Shown here piece after piece: positions 6,271 through 10,703 of a DNA stretch of 10,703 bases. The translations under genes and the position numbers were made by a program. The notes beneath the pieces are model-generated. The model did no database searches and had not been told where the DNA came from. It worked only from the letters and a program-made list of their open reading frames with translations. How positions within the stretch are numbered: position 1 is the first letter of the stretch; the number at the start of each line of letters is the position of its first letter. Origin of the DNA: CAZWZG01 sp964638245 (lineage in GTDB: Bacteria; Pseudomonadota; Alphaproteobacteria; Rhodobacterales; Rhodobacteraceae); the NCBI GenBank assembly GCA_964638245.1, contig CAZWZG010000107.1:1-10703 (forward strand). The letters are read 5' to 3'.

Positions 6271-7101
6271 CCCGGCGCGGTAGTCGGGGTATTTTAGGAC
6301 CACCCCAAGCTCGTCCTTGATCCGGTCGTTCCGAACCCGCTTGGACTCTGCGTAGAAACTGCGCGCCATTTCGGACATCTCGGCGGTTTCAAAATCGACG
6401 GCAGGCGGGATCGGCAGGCCGAGGAGTTCTGCCGCGTGCGCGATAACGTCTTCGGGCGGCGCAGGGTCGTCATCGCAAAGGTTATAGATTGCGCCGGGAT
6501 TGGGTTGGGCGATGGAGGCGGCCAAAACGGCGGCGATATCCTCGACATGGATGCGACTGAAGACTTGGCCCTTTTTGATGATGCGTCGTGCGGTGCCGCT
6601 GCGGACCTTGGCGAAGGGGCCGCGTCCGGGGCCGTAGATGCCCGCGAGGCGGAAGATGTGGAGGGGTAGGTTGGCGCTTGTGGCGAGCGCCTGCCACACT
6701 GTTTCTGCTTCGACTCGCGCCTGGCCGCGCCTGGTCGAAGGGGTCAGAGGGGTCGTTTCGTCAACCCAGCCCCCATCATGGTCGCCGTAGACGCCGGTGG
6801 TCGAGAGATAGCCGAGCCATTCGACCCCTGTCGCTTCGGCCAGTGCGGCTTCGGCATGGCGTAGCACAGGGTCGCCGTCGACGTCAGGGCCTGCGGAGAT
6901 GAGGATGTGGGTGGCGGCGGCGATGGCTTCGGTCGGGTCGTCTCCGGGAAAGACGAGGGGCTCAACGCCGCGGGCTTGGAGCGTGTCCGCCTTCTCGGTG
7001 GAGCGGGTTGTGCCGATGATGCGCCAGCCCTTGGGCAGGAGGCGCGCGTCGAGCGCTTTGGCCGAGTATCCGTGGCCGAAGGAAAGCAAGGTGCCTGTCA
7101 T
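6238..7101 (-). CDS. SDR-family NAD(P)-binding protein, YeeZ-like
   Basis: Extended short-chain dehydrogenase-like protein of 287 aa, close to the YeeZ/ActC type. Seen: Rossmann nucleotide loop FGHGYSA (8-14) in the form usual for this subgroup, STTGVYGDHDGGWVDETTP (100-118), FRLAGIYGPGR (150-160) and HVEDIA (185-190). At the place of the usual YxxxK catalytic pair it reads STRRGQARVEAE, with no Tyr or Lys, so ordinary SDR redox chemistry is doubtful; an NAD(P)-binding or regulatory role is possible. The start codon is preceded by no clear ribosome site. It is divergent from the ArsR operon across about 90 bases and convergent with the AIG1-like gene. The substrate is not known. Confidence 0.85.
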   Translation of the reverse strand: MTGTLLSFGHGYSAKALDARLLPKGWRIIGTTRSTEKADTLQARGVEPLVFPGDDPTEAIAAATHILISAGPDVDGDPVLRHAEAALAEATGVEWLGYLSTTGVYGDHDGGWVDETTPLTPSTRRGQARVEAETVWQALATSANLPLHIFRLAGIYGPGRGPFAKVRSGTARRIIKKGQVFSRIHVEDIAAVLAASIAQPNPGAIYNLCDDDPAPPEDVIAHAAELLGLPIPPAVDFETAEMSEMARSFYAESKRVRNDRIKDELGVVLKYPDYRAGLAALLAAERA

Positions 7102-7139
7102 TGCGCGACGATGGGCGAGGGGGCTGGCGAGGGCAAGAC

Positions 7140-7173
7140 TTGACTCGATCCTTATATTAACATTATTGTTAAT
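7140..7173 (+). promoter_or_regulatory. Promoter and palindromic operator of the ArsR operon
   Basis: An AT-rich island in otherwise GC-rich DNA. TTGACT (7140-7145) is a good -35; TATTGT (7164-7169) gives an 18-base spacer. The putative -10 lies inside a perfect inverted repeat ATTAACA-TTAT-TGTTAAT (7156-7173), 18 bases upstream of the ArsR start. Binding there would block the promoter, the usual ArsR autorepression layout. The operator role is inferred. Confidence 0.6.
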
Positions 7174-7191
7174 TAACGAATAGGTGAATCA

Positions 7192-7509
7192 ATGGAACTG
7201 CACAAATCCTTTTCAGCGCTCGGCGACGCCACGCGGTTGGCGATTGTTGAACGGCTTTTGTCCGAGGGGGCCAAGACGGCGGGAGACCTCGGGGACATTG
7301 CCCCGGTGTCGGCGCCTGCGCTGTCGCGTCATCTGAAAGTGCTGCGCGAAGCCGGGCTCGTCACGGTCGAGCGTCAGGCGCAACGGCGTATCTATACCGC
7401 GAACCCGGATGCGTTTCGCAAGATTGTCGGCTGGACGATTTCCCACAAGGAATTCTGGGCCTCCAGCCTCGACCGGTTGGAGACGCTCATCGAAGAGGAG
7501 GACGGCTGA
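7192..7509 (+). CDS. ArsR-family transcriptional regulator
   Basis: Small winged helix-turn-helix repressor of 105 aa. FSALGDATRLAIVERLL (7-23) is the standard first helix pair; helix-turn-helix about 28-55 with SAPALSRHLKVLREAGLV (40-57), then the wing VERQAQRRIYTANPD. It has no cysteine at all, so it cannot use the thiol metal sites of ArsR or CadC; it belongs to the non-metal branch that sits beside SRPBCC genes. The ribosome site AGGTGA is at 7182-7187. Its stop overlaps the next ATG by one base (TGATG). Autoregulation through the palindrome at 7156-7173 is likely. The signal is unknown. Confidence 0.93.
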   Translation: MELHKSFSALGDATRLAIVERLLSEGAKTAGDLGDIAPVSAPALSRHLKVLREAGLVTVERQAQRRIYTANPDAFRKIVGWTISHKEFWASSLDRLETLIEEEDG

Positions 7510-7937
7510 TGCCGACATTGGAAATGGAGCGGCACCTGAATGCGCCGGTGGAGAAGGTCTTCGATTTTGTCTCGAAAACCGAACATCTGGTGCGTTGGTG
7601 GGGGCCGGAAGGGCTGCATGTGCCCGAGCATGACCTGTCACTGGACCGGTTGGGGCCGTGGTTTTCCGTCATGGTCAATGGCGAAGGACAGCGGTTCAAA
7701 GTGTCGGGTCAGGTGACCCATGTCGACCCGCCGAAATCCATCGGGTTCACTTGGGCCTGGCATGACGAGGACGATGCGCGTGGCGTGGAGAGCCATGTCA
7801 CGATCAAGCTTGTCCCGGCGCAAAACGGCACTGTGCTGCATCTGAGCCATGTGGACCTGCCAGAAGAAACCGCCGAGAGTCATGAAGGCGGCTGGGCCAG
7901 CACGTTCAACAAGCTTGAAGCATTGCTAGCAAACTAA
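7509..7937 (+). CDS. SRPBCC domain protein, AHSA1-like
   Basis: A single START/Bet v1-like domain of 142 aa, with a hydrophobic cavity that in relatives binds lipids or other hydrophobic ligands. Seen: the N-terminal strand MERHLNAPVEKVFDFVSK (6-23), HLVRWWGPEG (26-35), the family's hallmark W-W-G-P, VSGQVTHVDPPKSIGFTW, and a C-terminal helix ending EGGWASTFNKLEALL. It is translationally coupled to the ArsR gene, so its level is probably set by that repressor. Ligand and reaction are not known; no catalytic residues can be assigned. Confidence 0.92.
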   Translation: MPTLEMERHLNAPVEKVFDFVSKTEHLVRWWGPEGLHVPEHDLSLDRLGPWFSVMVNGEGQRFKVSGQVTHVDPPKSIGFTWAWHDEDDARGVESHVTIKLVPAQNGTVLHLSHVDLPEETAESHEGGWASTFNKLEALLAN

Positions 7938-7959
7938 TTTTTTAGAGAGGAGAGAGAAG

Positions 7960-8271
7960 ATGGGTGATTTCATTTACGTGTACCACGGGGGCAAACGCCC
8001 CGACACGCCGGAAGAAGGCGAGAAGGTCATGGCGGCCTGGCAGGCCTGGATGGGCGGCATGGGCGACAGCCTCAAGAACCCCGGCAATCCGGTGGGGATG
8101 TCCAAGACGGTCCATTCTGGGGGCGTCGATGACAACGGCGGCGCAAACCCGGTGTCTGGCTTTACCATTGTGAGTGCGGAGAGCTTTGACGAGGCCGTCG
8201 AAATGGCAAAGGGTTGCCCGATCATGGACGACGGTGGCACGGTCGAAGTCGCTGAACTGTTCGAGATGTGA
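7960..8271 (+). CDS. YciI-family (YCII/DGPF domain) protein
   Basis: Small ferredoxin-like alpha+beta protein of 103 aa. The first strand IYVYHGGKRP carries the conserved His (H9); GFTIVSAESFDEAVEMAKGCPIM (about 67-89) is the typical second half, in which a helix follows the SFDEAxxxAKxCP pattern. Members are often found next to ArsR/SRPBCC pairs or ECF sigma genes, but no defined reaction is established for this kind. A strong purine-rich ribosome site (GGAG at 7949-7952) stands 22 bases after the SRPBCC stop, so it is probably the third gene of the operon. The hairpin and repeat at 8283-8345 follow directly. Confidence 0.88.
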   Translation: MGDFIYVYHGGKRPDTPEEGEKVMAAWQAWMGGMGDSLKNPGNPVGMSKTVHSGGVDDNGGANPVSGFTIVSAESFDEAVEMAKGCPIMDDGGTVEVAELFEM

Positions 8272-8282
8272 CCCTATGGTGG

Positions 8283-8345
8283 CGGGGGGCCAGCCCCCCG
8301 CGGCGCTTTGCGCCGTCCCCCCGGGATATTTCCAGCCAGATGAAG
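8283..8345 (+). repeat. Double GC hairpin plus dispersed repeat tail, copy 2
   Basis: Starting 12 bases after the YciI stop: a stem-loop CGGGGGGC-CA-GCCCCCCG (8283-8300), a second stem-loop CGGCGC-TTT-GCGCCG (8301-8315), then the 27-base tail 8319-8345 that matches 2107-2133 at 26 of 27 bases (C8333 against T2121). As in copy 1 it follows the end of one operon and precedes a plus-strand start. It could serve as terminator or mRNA-end stabiliser; its role is not established. Confidence 0.75.
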
Positions 8346-8354
8346 GATAGAGCC

Positions 8355-8381
8355 ATGGTTCATAAGCCGGTCGCAGATTAG
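8355..8381 (+). other. Eight-codon leader ORF, speculative
   Basis: ATG at 8355 reads MVHKPVAD and stops at TAG 8379-8381, preceded by AAGGA at 8343-8347 with good spacing. Its stop lies in the loop of the stem-loop at 8370-8388, 77 bases upstream of the ALDH start. An ORF this short occurs by chance easily; it is listed because of its ribosome site and placement. Confidence 0.2.
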
Positions 8382-8393
8382 CTGCGACGTGGC
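8366..8393 (+). promoter_or_regulatory. Stem-loop in the ALDH leader
   Basis: GTCGCAG-ATTAG-CTGCGAC (8370-8388) is a perfect 7-bp inverted repeat, extended by GCC (8366-8368) and GGC (8391-8393) across a small internal loop. It may be an operator for a dimeric regulator or an RNA hairpin. No T-run follows, so it is not a plain terminator. Confidence 0.4.
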
Positions 8394-8433
8394 GTTTCCC
8401 GACTTGCGGGGCGCGTGTGGTTCTGGTTCGGTG

Positions 8434-8455
8434 GCGTCTGGTTTGAGGGAGACGC
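8434..8455 (+). promoter_or_regulatory. Hairpin holding the ALDH ribosome binding site
   Basis: GCGTCT (8434-8439) can pair with AGACGC (8450-8455), leaving a 10-base loop that contains most of the Shine-Dalgarno stretch GAGGGAG (8445-8451) of the ALDH gene. A hairpin here could tune translation. The arms are only 6 bp, so this is a weak call. Confidence 0.25.
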
Positions 8456-8458
8456 GCC

Positions 8459-9898
<1,440 letters not shown>

Positions 9899-9905
9899 TT
9901 GGCTC

Positions 9906-10640
9906 GTGAAAGGGGCCTTTCCAACGATCGCGAACGTCCCGGAGGTGACGGTAGCGCAGATGGTCGAGATCGACCGTCTGATGATCGAGGACGTCGGGAT
10001 TTCGTTGATCCAGATGATGGAGAACGCCGGGCGCGGTCTGGCGACGCTGGTGCGTGCGCGTCTTGGCGGGATCGTGGCCGGGCGCAGGGTTCAGGTTCTG
10101 GCGGGGAGCGGCGGCAATGGCGGTGGAGCCATTGCCGCCGCCCGTCGATTGGCGACCTGGGGTGCGACTGTGGAGCTTGGGCTGACGCGCGATCTGGACG
10201 GGGTGCCGGGCGCGCAGATGGATATCTTGCGACGGATTGCGGACGTCCGAATGCTGGAGCCGGATGATGTCGGCGGGACCGATCTGATCCTTGACGGGTT
10301 GATCGGGTATTCGCTCGATGGCGCGCCGCGCGGACGAGCGCTGGAGTTTATCGAGGCGGCGAATGCGTCCGGGACCGGGATCGTTGCGCTGGATGTGCCC
10401 TCGGGGCTTGGCGGAGGTGGCGCTGTGGTTCGGGCTGATACCACGCTGGCGCTGGCGCTGCCGAAGGTGGGCTCGATGGACCCGGCGAATGAGCGGCATG
10501 TCGGCGCGCTCTTCGTGTCGGATATCAGTGTGCCGCCTGCGCTTTACGGGCGGCTTTCGCCGCCCGTTGAGGTGCCCTCCGATCTGTTCGAAGAATTCGA
10601 TCTGGCGCGGGTCATGCCGCGACTCGGGGTTCCGGGCTAG
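9906..10640 (+). CDS. YjeF_N-domain protein, stand-alone NAD(P)H-hydrate epimerase homologue
   Basis: Related to the epimerase that interconverts R and S forms of NAD(P)H hydrate during cofactor repair. 244 aa from GTG 9906, a single YjeF_N domain without the C-terminal dehydratase domain found fused in E. coli Nnr. Seen: TVAQMVEIDRLM (15-26), MMENAGRGLA (37-46), DGLIGYSLDGAPRG (130-143) and ALDVPSGL (161-168) with the conserved D163. The nucleotide/K+ loop reads GSGGNGGGA (67-75) instead of the usual GxGNNGGDG, so one Asn and the Asp are replaced; activity is uncertain. The same reading frame stays open back to an ATG at 9789 inside the ALDH gene, but that stretch is out of frame with the ALDH and unlike the family; GTG 9945 is another possible start. 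Its end overlaps the convergent gene by 29 bases. Confidence 0.82.
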   Translation: MKGAFPTIANVPEVTVAQMVEIDRLMIEDVGISLIQMMENAGRGLATLVRARLGGIVAGRRVQVLAGSGGNGGGAIAAARRLATWGATVELGLTRDLDGVPGAQMDILRRIADVRMLEPDDVGGTDLILDGLIGYSLDGAPRGRALEFIEAANASGTGIVALDVPSGLGGGGAVVRADTTLALALPKVGSMDPANERHVGALFVSDISVPPALYGRLSPPVEVPSDLFEEFDLARVMPRLGVPG

Positions 10641-10703
10641 GGATCGTCAGGACGACCGTGCCCCGTGCGTGCCGGCTTTCGACCTGCGCGTGAGCGGCGC
10701 GGG
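10612..10703 (-). CDS. Quinone oxidoreductase / zinc-binding dehydrogenase (MDR superfamily), C-terminal end only
   Basis: Reading in from the right edge on the minus strand gives 29 residues and a TGA at 10614-10612. The segment AAHAQVESRHARGTVVLTIP is the typical last helix and strand of MDR-superfamily NADPH:quinone oxidoreductases (AHxxxESxHxxGKIVLxI pattern). Nothing upstream is visible, so zinc ligands and cofactor motif cannot be checked. The gene is convergent with the epimerase-like gene and overlaps it by 29 bases. Confidence 0.7.
   Translation of the reverse strand, partial: RAAHAQVESRHARGTVVLTIPSPEPRVAA

Noticed and set aside
8321..8400. Possible tRNA: TTCATAA resembling a Met anticodon loop, a following inverted repeat like a T-arm, and GGGATAT/GTTTCCC ends that partly pair
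   Set aside because: The T-loop sequence is wrong, there is no D-arm, and the supposed acceptor strand is several bases away from the T-arm, so no cloverleaf can be folded.

Overview
The window looks like a chromosomal segment of an alphaproteobacterium of the Rhodobacteraceae (Roseobacter/Rhodobacter group). The grounds are high-GC coding with G/C-rich third positions, a translationally coupled MarR + OmpR-type regulator pair that matches PetP/PetR of Rhodobacter capsulatus, the order xseB - polyprenyl synthase - dxs, and dispersed GC-hairpin repeats of a kind common between Rhodobacterales genes. No species is claimed. I see no tRNA, rRNA, CRISPR array, insertion sequence or phage gene. This is core-genome housekeeping and regulatory DNA, not a mobile island.

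Layout. (1) 1-743, minus: 5' part of a branched-chain amino acid aminotransferase, cut by the left edge. (2) 881-2082, plus: petP-like MarR regulator and petR-like response regulator overlapping by 4 bases, with no histidine kinase beside them. (3) 2089-2133: hairpin plus a repeat tail that recurs at 8319-8345. (4) 2145-5555, plus: histone-deacetylase-family amidohydrolase, xseB, polyprenyl (farnesyl) diphosphate synthase and dxs, all overlapping end to end. The polyprenyl synthase is broken by an assembly gap of exactly 100 N (3429-3528) that hides most of its catalytic body. (5) 5620-6270, plus: membrane protein of the FAR-17a/AIG1 family, meeting tail-to-tail a YeeZ-like SDR protein (6238-7101, minus). 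(6) 7192-8271, plus: ArsR regulator, AHSA1-type SRPBCC protein and YciI-family protein as one small operon, behind an AT-rich promoter with a perfect palindrome. (7) 8283-8458: second hairpin/repeat copy and a leader with stem-loops and an 8-codon ORF. (8) 8459-10640, plus: NAD(P)-dependent aldehyde dehydrogenase and a stand-alone YjeF_N (NAD(P)H-hydrate epimerase-like) protein. (9) 10612-10703, minus: C-terminus of an MDR-superfamily quinone oxidoreductase/zinc-binding dehydrogenase, running off the right edge.

How the genes fit together. Dxs makes 1-deoxy-xylulose 5-phosphate for the MEP route, and the gapped prenyl synthase condenses the resulting C5 units, so region 4 is an isoprenoid supply operon that also carries the small subunit of exonuclease VII and an HDAC-fold deacetylase. 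PetP/PetR in R. capsulatus lie upstream of the cytochrome bc1 genes; here they precede the isoprenoid operon. The ALDH and the hydrate epimerase homologue could be linked through NAD(P)H use and repair.

There is no clear new multi-gene defence or mobile system. The points most worth attention are the bacterial AIG1-like protein that keeps the Thr and His of the animal intramembrane hydrolases, the dispersed hairpin/repeat element, the palindromic ArsR operator, the structured leader of the ALDH gene, and the altered nucleotide-loop motif of the epimerase homologue.
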